The notes under the pieces were generated by a model, which saw only the letters and a program-made list of their open reading frames with translations, was not told the DNA's origin and did not search any database. From assembly GCA_022241605.1 (NCBI GenBank), contig JAKOMQ010000017.1, positions 1 through 64,000 on the forward strand: a DNA stretch of 64,000 bases, given 5' to 3'. This document shows positions 9,146-19,163 of this stretch, in pieces (positions within the stretch are counted from its first letter, which is position 1; the number at the start of each line of letters is the position of its first letter). Source of the stretch: Aquimonas sp. (GTDB taxonomy: Bacteria > Pseudomonadota > Gammaproteobacteria > Xanthomonadales > Xanthomonadaceae). A program made the translations under genes and the position numbers.

Positions 9146-9301
9146 GTAGTGATTCGCACTTGAGCGAACGTATCTGCGGCGTCCTGGGCAAGGCTGACAG
9201 CCTTCCTCTTCCTTGCCATGGCGCTGCAACGATTCCTCGTCGCGCCTTGCCAGCCACACCAATCCGCTCGCAGCTGCTGTCCGCCAAGTACGAATCACTA
9301 C
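9146..9301. repeat. MITE-like element with long terminal inverted repeats
   Basis: The left end GTAGTGATTCGCACTTG (9146-9162) and the right end, read inward on the other strand, GTAGTGATTCGTACTTG agree at 16 of 17 positions and enclose 156 bp without an open gene. This is the structure of a miniature inverted-repeat element. No target-site duplication could be identified with confidence. Confidence 0.6.
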
Positions 9302-9395
9302 ACTGGAAGCACACCGTCGGGCGCGAACTCCGAATCTCAATCCCAAACCCCAGCTCCAAGGCATACTTGCCCCAGCCTCCACTGCACCGCTGCCC

Positions 9396-10310
9396 ATGAA
9401 GTCGCTGATTGCGCCGCCGCGCGCCGCCCTCGCTTTCCTGTTGCTCTGCCTCAACACGGCGGTGCATGTGCCGATATTGCTGCTGTTCGCACTGTTCAAG
9501 CTGGTGCTGCGATTCCGGGCGGCTCAGGTTGGACTGACGCGGGTGCTGATGGCGATCGCGGCCAGTTGGGTCGCCGTCAACAGCGCGATGATGCGCTCGT
9601 TCACCCCGACGCGATTCCACTTCGAGGGGCTTCAGGCGCTTGAGCAGCGGGGCTGGTACCTGGTGATCAGCAACCACCAGAGCTGGGTGGACATCCCGGT
9701 GCTGCAGATGGCGCTGAACCGGCGGGTGCCGATGCTGAAGTTCTTCCTGAAGAAGCAGCTGATCTGGGTGCCGGTGATGGGGCTGGCCTGGTGGGCGCTG
9801 GATTTTCCGTTCATGCGTCGGCACACCCGCGAGCAGATCGAACGCAATCCCGCCCTGCGCCTGCAGGACATCAACGCCACCCGACGCGCCTGCGCCAAGT
9901 TCCAGTACACCCCGGTGTCGGTGATGAACTTCGTGGAGGGCTCGCGCTTTACCCCGGCCAAGCACGCCCGCCAGACCTCTCCTTACCGCCACCTGCTGTT
10001 GCCCAAGGCAGGAGGCGTGGCGTTTGTGCTGCAGACCATGGGCGAGATGCTGCATGCCCTGCTGGACATCACCCTGGTGTATCCAGGCGGACGCCCCAGC
10101 CTTTACCAGCTGCTGTCCGGCCAAGTGCCCGAAGTGCGGCTCTCCGTGCGCCTGCGCGAACTGCCCGCCGACCTGATCGGCCGCGACTACCAGGAGGATG
10201 CCGAGTTCAGGGCGCGCTTCCAGCAGTGGCTGAACCAGCTGTGGGCCGACAAGGACGCCGAGATCGAGCGGCTGCAGGAGAGCGCGGGAGTCGCCACGCC
10301 TGCCGCTTGA
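9396..10310 (+). CDS. 1-acyl-sn-glycerol-3-phosphate acyltransferase-like (PlsC/YihG family)
   Basis: This is a membrane acyltransferase, probably acting in phospholipid acyl transfer or remodelling at the inner membrane. An N-terminal hydrophobic segment (about 8-40) is followed by the HX4D catalytic motif NHQSWVD (H94, D99). Next come a KFFLKKQLIWVPVMG acceptor-binding block and FVEGSRFT. The 304-residue length and the WWALDFPFMRR context fit the YihG-like branch better than housekeeping PlsC (about 240 residues). The start at 9396 begins the hydrophobic segment directly; no clear ribosome-binding site is visible. Its stop codon overlaps the FNR box of hemN. Confidence 0.85.
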   Translation: MKSLIAPPRAALAFLLLCLNTAVHVPILLLFALFKLVLRFRAAQVGLTRVLMAIAASWVAVNSAMMRSFTPTRFHFEGLQALEQRGWYLVISNHQSWVDIPVLQMALNRRVPMLKFFLKKQLIWVPVMGLAWWALDFPFMRRHTREQIERNPALRLQDINATRRACAKFQYTPVSVMNFVEGSRFTPAKHARQTSPYRHLLLPKAGGVAFVLQTMGEMLHALLDITLVYPGGRPSLYQLLSGQVPEVRLSVRLRELPADLIGRDYQEDAEFRARFQQWLNQLWADKDAEIERLQESAGVATPAA

Positions 10311-10320
10311 TCCGAATCAA
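10307..10320 (+). promoter_or_regulatory. FNR/Anr box upstream of hemN
   Basis: TTGATCCGAATCAA is a perfect match to the FNR consensus TTGAT-N4-ATCAA. It overlaps the stop codon of the preceding gene. Its centre (10313.5) lies about 42 bp upstream of the hemN start codon, the spacing at which FNR-type activators work (-41.5). If so, transcription would start at or next to the hemN ATG. Confidence 0.8.
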
Positions 10321-10355
10321 ACCAGCCGCCGAGCGGCGCGCCGAAACTGCGCCGC

Positions 10356-11747
10356 ATGAACGCGATTCCCCCATTCGACGCCGAGCTGCTGCGCCGCTAC
10401 GACCGCCCCGGGCCGCGCTACACCTCCTATCCGACCGCCCCGCACTTCACGCCGCGGTTCAGCGCCGCCGACTACCGGCGCGCCGCCGAAGCCAGTAACT
10501 CCGACCCCATACCGCGCCCGCTGTCGCTGTATCTGCACGTGCCCTTCTGCTTGTCGCCGTGCTTCTACTGCGGCTGCAACCGCATCATCACTCGTGATCT
10601 GGAGCGCGGCGAGCGCTACCTGCGCTACGTGCAGAAAGAGCTGAGCCACGTCGCGCCCTTGCTCGACAGCGACCGCGAAGTCATCCAGCTGCACCTCGGC
10701 GGCGGCACCCCCAACTTCCTCAAGCCCGAACTGATGGAAGGCATGGTGCAGGCGCTCGGTCGTGAGTTCCGCTTCAGCACCCGAGCGGATCGCGACTTCT
10801 CCATCGAGCTGGATCCGCGCAGCGTCAACCCGGAGGGCATTGCGCATCTGGCAAGCCTGGGCTTCAACCGGGCCAGCCTGGGCGTGCAGGATTTCGATCC
10901 CAGCGTGCAGGAGGCCGTCAACCGCGTGCAAAGCGTGGAGGAGACCCTCGCCGTCGTCGACGCCTGCCGAGCCCACGGCTTTCGGTCGATCAACGTGGAT
11001 CTGATCTACGGCCTGCCCCGGCAGAATCTGGCCGGCTTTGCGCGCACGCTGGATACCGTGATCGCAGTGCGCCCCGATCGTCTGGCGGTGTACAGCTATG
11101 CCCACTTGCCCGAGCTGTTTCGCGCGCAGAAGCAGATCCGCGCCGAGGACCTGCTGCCGCCCGAAATGAAGCTGCGCCTGCTGGAGCTGGCCATTGAAAA
11201 GCTCTCCGCCGCAGGCTACCGCTATATCGGCATGGATCATTTCGCCCTGCCGGAAGACGAACTCTCCCGCGCGCAGGAGCGCGGCAGCCTGCAGCGCAAT
11301 TTCATGGGCTACACCACCCATGCGGAGACCGATCTGATCGGCCTGGGCATGAGCTCGATCAGCCGGATCGGCGATGTCTACGCCCAGAACGCACGCGAAC
11401 TCGGCGCATACGAAGCGGCGCTGGACGCCGGGCGCCAGCCGGTCGCGAAGGGGCTCAAGCTGGACTCCGACGATCTCCTGCGCGCCGACCTGATCCAGCA
11501 TCTGATGTGCCAGGGCGAAATCGTGCCGGCAGCGCTGGAGGAGCGCTATGGCATCGAGTTTGCCGACTACTTCAGCACCGCCCTCGCTAAACTCGCGCCG
11601 CTCGAAGCCGATGGGCTGGTGAGGATCCGGCCGGATCGCATCGAGGTCACCGAGCGCGGCCGCATGCTGATGCGTCTGGTGGCGATGTGTTTCGACCGCC
11701 ATCTCGATCAGCAGAATGAGCCACTGCGTTTCTCAAAGGCGATCTGA
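10356..11747 (+). CDS. hemN: Oxygen-independent coproporphyrinogen III oxidase
   Basis: This radical-SAM enzyme converts coproporphyrinogen III to protoporphyrinogen IX without oxygen, in haem synthesis. The cluster motif C65-x3-C69-x2-C72 (FCLSPCFYCGC) and the preceding YLHVPF are present, as are HLGGGTPNF and the N-terminal RYTSYPTAPHF that separates true HemN from HemW. The length, 463 residues, is normal. There is no Shine-Dalgarno sequence before the ATG; together with the FNR box about 42 bp upstream this suggests a leaderless or nearly leaderless anaerobic transcript. It follows the acyltransferase by 45 bp but has its own control. Confidence 0.95.
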   Translation: MNAIPPFDAELLRRYDRPGPRYTSYPTAPHFTPRFSAADYRRAAEASNSDPIPRPLSLYLHVPFCLSPCFYCGCNRIITRDLERGERYLRYVQKELSHVAPLLDSDREVIQLHLGGGTPNFLKPELMEGMVQALGREFRFSTRADRDFSIELDPRSVNPEGIAHLASLGFNRASLGVQDFDPSVQEAVNRVQSVEETLAVVDACRAHGFRSINVDLIYGLPRQNLAGFARTLDTVIAVRPDRLAVYSYAHLPELFRAQKQIRAEDLLPPEMKLRLLELAIEKLSAAGYRYIGMDHFALPEDELSRAQERGSLQRNFMGYTTHAETDLIGLGMSSISRIGDVYAQNARELGAYEAALDAGRQPVAKGLKLDSDDLLRADLIQHLMCQGEIVPAALEERYGIEFADYFSTALAKLAPLEADGLVRIRPDRIEVTERGRMLMRLVAMCFDRHLDQQNEPLRFSKAI

Positions 11748-11789
11748 CCGCGCGAGGGCCCATCCGGCTCGCATCCGTGCATTGGCACG

Positions 11790-11983
11790 GGTGCCGGTGC
11801 CAGCAGCACGCGGGGCACTTCAACCTGTTCACGATGCTGCTGATGTTCGGCCTGCCAATCCTGCGCGAGCTGCCGCTGCGGGCAGCGGAGGCTCTCGGCC
11901 GAGTTGCTTTGTAGCGTTGCCTGCTGGCCGGGGCTTGGGCGCTGGGCGTGTTTTTCGCGCGACCGGAGGGGATGGTGTTCGCC
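11790..11983 (+). pseudogene. Remnant of a Na+/phosphate symporter (NptA-like) C terminus
   Basis: In one rightward frame the translation reads HFNLFTMLLMFGLPILRELPLRA, then AEALGRVAL, an in-frame TAG at 11912-11914, and then LLAGAWALGVFF. This resembles the FN-x-x-x-x-LL...LP-R-A-x-x-LG...RWLAG-x-Y-x-x-x-FF stretch of Na/Pi cotransporters as I remember it. No start, no upstream domain and an internal stop make it a relic. The family assignment is by eye only. Confidence 0.4.
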
Positions 11984-12169
11984 TCAGAACGTCTGAATAA
12001 ACCCAGACGCCGTAGCGAGGGCGTCTATGGGCGTTCGTGGCAACGCGCGGTGCGTGATTCCAAGGGAGTCTGGTGAACCAAATGACCGCGGAATTCGCGC
12101 AGCGCGCTGCCGCCACGGGCGTCCAGAGGCGGCCGCAGCAGGCGGATGGTTCTTTCACAGGCTCTCAGC
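11982..12169 (-). repeat. Dispersed ~190-bp MITE-like repeat, copy A
   Basis: Read leftward it begins GCTGAGAGCCTGTGAAAGAACC. It continues through a GC-rich hairpin (GCCGCC...GGCGGC around GGACGCCCGTGG) and GGTTCACCAGACTCCCTTGG, and ends near GGCGTCTGGGTTTATTCAGACG. It aligns along its length with copy B (43936-44125), and its two ends with copy C (24942-25021). Confidence 0.75.
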
Positions 12170-12498
12170 CTGAGCCAGGTCTGATGCGTGCAAGCTTTCC
12201 ACGCGCCGAGCGCGCGGCGCGCGTAAATGGGTCATGCAGGCGCAGGATGTGCCAGCCAGGGACGCGCAATATCCAGGGCTCTCGACGCCTGCACCACGCC
12301 TGAAAAGCCTTGCCGACGGATTTTCCGGCCTGACACCGAATCAATCCCTGCGAACGCCGACAGCCTCCGTGCGCTTGCCCATTGCCTACCCTCAGCGATG
12401 GGGCCCTGATCCGCGCTCCGGCTTCCCAGCGCGGAGATCAGGGCGCCGAACGCAACAGCAGCTCGATTCAGCGAGGTACGGCCGAAGCAGGCAGGAGC

Positions 12499-12517
12499 GC
12501 CCCGCAGCAGCCGGGGC
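12499..12517 (-). terminator. Possible clpB terminator hairpin
   Basis: GCCCCG / CGGGGC arms with a 7-nt loop lie about 25 nt after the clpB stop. There is no clear T-run, so the role is uncertain. Confidence 0.3.
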
Positions 12518-12541
12518 CCGCCCTCCACCAGGGCGCAGTGA

Positions 12542-15124
<2,583 letters not shown>

Positions 15125-15172
15125 GGGAAGTTCTCCGGGGCAATGAAAGACCGGCGGGCCGGCGATGTGTCC

Positions 15173-15201
15173 TAGATGAGGCTGTGAAGCGGATGTTCAA
15201 G
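15173..15201 (-). promoter_or_regulatory. Heat-shock (sigma-32 type) promoter of clpB
   Basis: On the minus strand CTTGAAC (15201-15195), 13 bp, and CCTCATCTA (15181-15173) match the RpoH consensus CTTGAAA-N11-16-CCCCATNT closely. The implied start near 15166 gives a leader of about 40 nt to clpB. Confidence 0.7.
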
Positions 15202-15279
15202 GGGACCGGCACTCCTGACATTCCGCTGTCAGTAGCGCACGCGGATGCTTGTGCTCCCCACCACGGCAGGAGAGCCGAC

Positions 15280-16047
15280 ATGCAGCACGACGTGATCGAA
15301 CAGGTGCAGTTCCGCGCCCATAGCCCCGAGGCCGACCGGCGCATGGCCGAAGCCGCCTGGGCCGCACAGACCGCAATGGAGCAACTTCCCGGCTATGTGA
15401 GCCGGCAGTTCGGCAACAGCGACGACGGCGGCTGGGTCGATCTGGTGCGCTGGAAGTCCATGCAGCACGCGCAAAGTGCGGCGGCCACGGCCGGCAGCGA
15501 GCCGGCGATCGCGGCGTACTTCGCCCTGATCGACATGGGCAGCGTGCAGATGCGCCACTACCAGGCGCCGGCACCCGCCGCACTGTGGAGCCGGCTGGCG
15601 CCGCCTCGCCGCGCCACACTGTGTCTGTGCGTGCAGGACTTCGCAGCGGTGCGCCGCTTCCACGAGCAGCACTTCAATGCCCGCGCCACCTTCGAGGCCG
15701 AGGCCTACCTCGCCCTGCAGCTGGGCGGGCCGCTGGCGCCCGAGCTGCATCTGATGCAGCCCTGCAGCGAGCAGCCAGCCTTTGCCGGCCGAGGAATGAT
15801 GCTGAACATCGAACTTGATGACGTGGATGCCGTGCATGCGCGCATGGCCGCCGCCGGCGTGGACATGCGCATGCCGCTGGAGGACCACCCCTGGGGCGAT
15901 CGCGCCTTCTCCTGCGTGGACCCTGCCGGGCTGGAGCTGTATTGCTACAGTCCGAGACCGATGGCCGTTGAGTACGCCGGCGGACTGCGCAGCCCCTGGC
16001 GGCTGGAGGCGCCCGCTGACGCAATAGAGGAAGCTCTGCCTGCATGA
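15280..16047 (+). CDS. ABM-like domain fused to VOC/glyoxalase-like domain
   Basis: This 255-residue protein of unknown reaction has two recognisable halves. Residues 1-95 look like an antibiotic-biosynthesis-monooxygenase/dimeric alpha-beta barrel fold (VIEQVQFRAHSPEADRRMAEAAW..., LPGYVSRQF, WVDLVRWKS). Residues 110-235 look like a VOC/glyoxalase-type domain (LCLCVQDFAAVRRFHEQHF..., DDVDAVHARMAAAGVD, HPWGDRAFSCVDPAGLELYCY). The ATG has a GGAG site. Its stop overlaps the start of the next gene (ATGA), tying it to a WYL-type regulator. Such small ABM/VOC proteins often sit next to YafY-like regulators. Confidence 0.75.
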   Translation: MQHDVIEQVQFRAHSPEADRRMAEAAWAAQTAMEQLPGYVSRQFGNSDDGGWVDLVRWKSMQHAQSAAATAGSEPAIAAYFALIDMGSVQMRHYQAPAPAALWSRLAPPRRATLCLCVQDFAAVRRFHEQHFNARATFEAEAYLALQLGGPLAPELHLMQPCSEQPAFAGRGMMLNIELDDVDAVHARMAAAGVDMRMPLEDHPWGDRAFSCVDPAGLELYCYSPRPMAVEYAGGLRSPWRLEAPADAIEEALPA

Positions 16048-16721
16048 GCCGACGCGCCGACCGCCTGTTCCGACTGGTCCGCCAGCTGCAGATCCACGGC
16101 CGCCGCACGGCGGCCGAGCTGGCGGCGACGGAAGAGGTGTCGGTGCGCACGGTGTACCGCGATCTGGACGATCTCTCGGCCTCGGGCGTGCCCATCGTGG
16201 GCACGCCCGGCGAGGGCTATCGGCTCAGCCCGGGGTGGAAGATGCCGGCGCTGCGCTTCGATATCGAGGAGATCGAGGCCCTGATGCTGGGGCTGTCGAT
16301 TTCGGCCGCCTGGGGCGATGCGGATCTGGCGCGCGCGGCACGCTCGGCCCGCGACCGCATTCTGGACGCCCTGCCCGCCGCGCTGGCCAGCGGCGCCCAG
16401 GCCCTGGCCCTGCACGTGCCGGACTTCCACATAGAGCCAGACACACGCCGCTGGCTGGGCCTGCTGCGTCAAGCCCTGCGCGAGCGGCGCGGGCTGGACG
16501 TCGACTACGCCGATGCCGAAGGTCGCCCCAGCCAGCGCCGGCTCGATCCACTCGGCCTGTTTTTCTGGGGCGACCGCTGGACCCTGGTGGGCTGGTGTCA
16601 TCTGCGCGGCGATTTCAGGCATTTCCGGGTCGATCGAATCCGCGCAATGGAGGCCGGTGAGCCTCAAGCCGAATGGCTGCCGGGACGACGGCTTGAGGAC
16701 TACCTCGCTCGGGTGTGCTGA
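16044..16721 (+). CDS. YafY-type HTH/WYL transcriptional regulator
   Basis: This is a DNA-binding regulator of 225 residues. An N-terminal winged helix (RADRLFRLVRQLQIHGRRTAAELAATEEVSVRTVYRDLDDL) is followed by a WYL-type ligand-binding domain (about 130-215: RRGLDVDYADAEGRPSQRRLDPLGLFFWGDRWTLVGW...). WYL domains are thought to sense small ligands or nucleic-acid cues. It is translationally coupled to the upstream VOC/ABM gene, which is its likely regulatory partner. There is no sign of a defence or CRISPR context for this WYL protein. Confidence 0.85.
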   Translation: MSRRADRLFRLVRQLQIHGRRTAAELAATEEVSVRTVYRDLDDLSASGVPIVGTPGEGYRLSPGWKMPALRFDIEEIEALMLGLSISAAWGDADLARAARSARDRILDALPAALASGAQALALHVPDFHIEPDTRRWLGLLRQALRERRGLDVDYADAEGRPSQRRLDPLGLFFWGDRWTLVGWCHLRGDFRHFRVDRIRAMEAGEPQAEWLPGRRLEDYLARVC

Positions 16722-16802
16722 GAGCATGGGAGAGCCCTCTGCTGGCTGTGGCAGCCGCGACCCGTGACGCCGTCACACTGATGGCTTGTTGCGCGCCGCC
16801 AG

Positions 16803-17477
16803 CTAGCCCTGCGTTGGCCGATACAAGGCACGCGCCTCGATGGCCTGCATCACCTTCAACGGCAGCCATTGGTGCAGCAACGCACTATCGCCCGCCGCCA
16901 GCGCGGCGCGAACTGCCGTCGCCGAGGCCGGATGCGCAGGCACCTGCAGATGGACGATGCGGCCTGCCGGCGCCGCGCACAGATCGGCCAGCACGCCATG
17001 ACGCGACGCCTCCAGCGCGTGCAGCTCGGCCGAGAGCTCTCCTGCGTCATGATGCGGACGGTCCACCACGAGCACGTGTGCGAGCTCCGGAATGTCGCGC
17101 CACTGCCGCCATCGGTCGAAGCCGGCCCAGACGTCATCGCCGAGCAGCAGCACCAGCGGCAGCGCTGGCCCGAGCTGCGCCCGCAGGCTGCGCAGGGTGT
17201 CGATCATCCATGAGGGACCGCCCCGATCCAGCTCGCGGGTGTCGATGCAGAAGCGTGAATCATCTAGCAGGGCCAGCTGCAGCAGAGCCAGTCGCTGGCC
17301 GGCACTGGCGCCCGGAACGTCGCGATGGGGCGGATCGGCGTTCGGCAGCCAGTCGAAGCGCAGCGGCTGGGCACCGGCCGAATCCAGCGCAGTCCAGACC
17401 GCATCGGCAATGGCGAGGTGTCCAGCATGCACTGGATCGAAGGTGCCGCCGTAGATGAGGTGCAGCGCCGCGCTCAC
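16803..17477 (-). CDS. nadD: Nicotinate-nucleotide adenylyltransferase
   Basis: NadD transfers AMP to nicotinate mononucleotide in NAD synthesis. The N terminus IYGGTFDPVHAGHL carries the nucleotidyltransferase HxGH motif, and the C-terminal segment ATAVRAAL stands for the usual SSTxIR. It has 224 residues from a GTG start at 17477 that overlaps the holA stop (GTGA). Longer upstream reading would run inside holA. The holA-nadD order is common in gammaproteobacteria. Confidence 0.93.
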   Translation of the reverse strand: MSAALHLIYGGTFDPVHAGHLAIADAVWTALDSAGAQPLRFDWLPNADPPHRDVPGASAGQRLALLQLALLDDSRFCIDTRELDRGGPSWMIDTLRSLRAQLGPALPLVLLLGDDVWAGFDRWRQWRDIPELAHVLVVDRPHHDAGELSAELHALEASRHGVLADLCAAPAGRIVHLQVPAHPASATAVRAALAAGDSALLHQWLPLKVMQAIEARALYRPTQG

Positions 17478-18508
17478 GCGCGCGCCAGCAGTACCGGCCG
17501 CGCCCTGCCCTCGGCCAGACAGACCAGCAGGCGCTCCAGCTGCATCCAGGCATCGCCCTGCTCGCGGCCCTTGGACATGCGCTCGATGCGCGCGCACTGG
17601 GCCAGCATGTCCTGCCAATGGGCGACCGCAGCCGCGCCCGCTCCGCCGCGCGCGAGCGCGCGCTTGTAGGCTGCCTGACGCGAAGACCATACGCCCGCAG
17701 CCTGCAGCGCCGATTCGACGTTGCCGCCGTTGGCGCGGGCTTCGGCCGCGCGCAGCAGCGCCTGCACCTGGGTGCCGAGCCAGCTCAGCAGGGGCGGCAC
17801 CGCCTCACCCTCGGCGCGCAGGCCGGCCAACATCTGGAGGGCGCGCCGTGCGTCACCGCCAATGGCGGCCTCGGTCAAGCCGAAGATGTCGTAGCGGGCA
17901 CTGTCAGCGACCACGCGGGCCATGTAGTCGGCATCGATCCGGCCGTCGGGCCGCAGCAGGGCCAGCTTGTCGACCTCCTGCGCGGCCGCCAGCAGATTGC
18001 CCTCGCAGCGCTCCACCAAGAGCTTCAGTGCGTCGCGGCTGGCCTCCAGCCCCTGTGCACGCAAGCGCTGGCCGAGCCATGCCGGCATGTCGTGCACCTT
18101 CAGCGGCCACAGCACCTGCACCAACCCGGCCTTCTGCACCGCCGTGCTCCATGCGCCTTCGTGCTTCTTGCTCCAGTCCTCGCAGAGGATCAGCAGGAAC
18201 AGGTCCGGCGGCGGCTGCCGGCAATAGTTCTGGATGAACTCGGAGCCATCCTTGCCTGGCTTGCCGGTGGGCAGGCGCAGCTCGATGATGCGGCGCGCAG
18301 CGAACAGGGACAGCGCGTTGCAGCTGCCGCCGACCTGGCTCCAGTCGAAGCGGGCATCGACATCGAACACCTCCCGCTCGGCATAGCCGGCCTCGCGGGC
18401 GGCTGCGCGCATGCGGTCGGCGGCCTCGATGCGCAGCAGCGGATCGCTGCCGGCCACCAAGGCCACGGGCGGCACCTCTCCCTTGGGAAACGGCGAGGCT
18501 GCGGCCAT
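17474..18508 (-). CDS. holA: DNA polymerase III delta subunit
   Basis: HolA opens the sliding clamp as part of the clamp loader. The N terminus (PVALVAGSDPLLRIEAADRMRAAAREAG, then REVFDVDARFDWSQV) and the LLILCEDWSKKHEGAW strand are typical of HolA. The length of 344 residues fits. The start overlaps the lptE stop by one base (TAATG) and its stop overlaps nadD, so lptE-holA-nadD form one operon. Confidence 0.93.
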   Translation of the reverse strand: MAAASPFPKGEVPPVALVAGSDPLLRIEAADRMRAAAREAGYAEREVFDVDARFDWSQVGGSCNALSLFAARRIIELRLPTGKPGKDGSEFIQNYCRQPPPDLFLLILCEDWSKKHEGAWSTAVQKAGLVQVLWPLKVHDMPAWLGQRLRAQGLEASRDALKLLVERCEGNLLAAAQEVDKLALLRPDGRIDADYMARVVADSARYDIFGLTEAAIGGDARRALQMLAGLRAEGEAVPPLLSWLGTQVQALLRAAEARANGGNVESALQAAGVWSSRQAAYKRALARGGAGAAAVAHWQDMLAQCARIERMSKGREQGDAWMQLERLLVCLAEGRARPVLLARA

Positions 18509-18996
18509 TAGCGCAGCGCGGCGTCGATCCGGCGCAGGATGGTCTGCACCATCTCGCGCTGCAGTTCGGCGCGCATCAGTTCCTCCTCGCTGGAAGTGCC
18601 CTGAGCAGCCGCGGTGTCGAACAGATAATCGCGTCGCAGCTCTACAGCCTGGGGCGCCACGGCGACCCTTCCGGCGGTATCCAGCAGTGAGACTTCGGCA
18701 CTCAACACCAGCTCGAACTCCTGAGCGCGACCGGCCGTGTCGACGGTCAGCGGCGTCCGGCGCTCACGCAGCTGATCCACGCGCAGGGTGGCGGCGGGCT
18801 GTTCGCCGCCCTCCAGCACGGTGGCGCCGGCGCGACGCAGCGCAGCGGTAAGTTCACGACCGAAATCGCTGCGCGGGTCGACCTGGGCCAGCCTCAGCGT
18901 GGAGAGCTCCAGCGGCAGCCGCACTTCCTCCCGCAGCCTGAAGCCACAGGCCGCCAGCAGGGCGCAGGCCAGCAACAGGGCCAGGCTGCGCAGCAT
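18508..18996 (-). CDS. lptE: LPS-assembly lipoprotein LptE
   Basis: LptE is an outer-membrane lipoprotein that plugs the LptD barrel and helps deliver lipopolysaccharide to the surface. A short signal (MLRSLALLLACALLAAC) ends in a lipobox with Cys17, and FRLREEVRLPLELSTLRL and the rest match the LptE layout at 162 residues. The start is uncertain: ATG at 18996, a GTG one codon upstream, or an ATG further up would all keep the lipobox. The shortest puts the signal peptide first. The leuS-tRNA-lptE-holA order fits the usual leuS-lptE-holA cluster. Confidence 0.85.
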   Translation of the reverse strand: MLRSLALLLACALLAACGFRLREEVRLPLELSTLRLAQVDPRSDFGRELTAALRRAGATVLEGGEQPAATLRVDQLRERRTPLTVDTAGRAQEFELVLSAEVSLLDTAGRVAVAPQAVELRRDYLFDTAAAQGTSSEEELMRAELQREMVQTILRRIDAALR

Positions 18997-19062
18997 CACA
19001 TTTGGCCCGATCCGGGCTTGCCGCTCCTGCATGCTCAACATTCCTCGACAACCAACCTTGGG

Positions 19063-19140
<78 letters not shown>

Positions 19141-19163
19141 ATGAAACCAAACACCTCGCCCGC

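Larger units (their letters stand above)
8773..9395. other. Repeat-rich intergenic region
   Basis: This is a 620-bp stretch without a convincing gene. It holds three separate repeat structures: a GGGAATC heptamer array (8780-8863), a REP-like cluster (8974-9054) and an inverted-repeat-bounded 156-bp element (9146-9301). The remainder, 8864-8973 and 9055-9145, shows nothing I recognise. Confidence 0.7.
11748..12541. other. Gene-poor region between hemN and clpB
   Basis: This is a 790-bp stretch. It holds a decayed phosphate-symporter fragment (about 11790-11983), a copy of the ~190-bp dispersed repeat (11982-12169) and a hairpin near the clpB stop. From 12170 to 12495 I see nothing further. 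Confidence 0.6.

Noticed and set aside
16044..16721. WYL regulator as part of a defence island
   Set aside because: Neighbours are a VOC/ABM protein and housekeeping genes; no defence genes nearby.
16718..16780. Further copy of the dispersed repeat after the WYL gene
   Set aside because: Only CTGAGAG and a loose GC-rich pattern agree; too weak to call.
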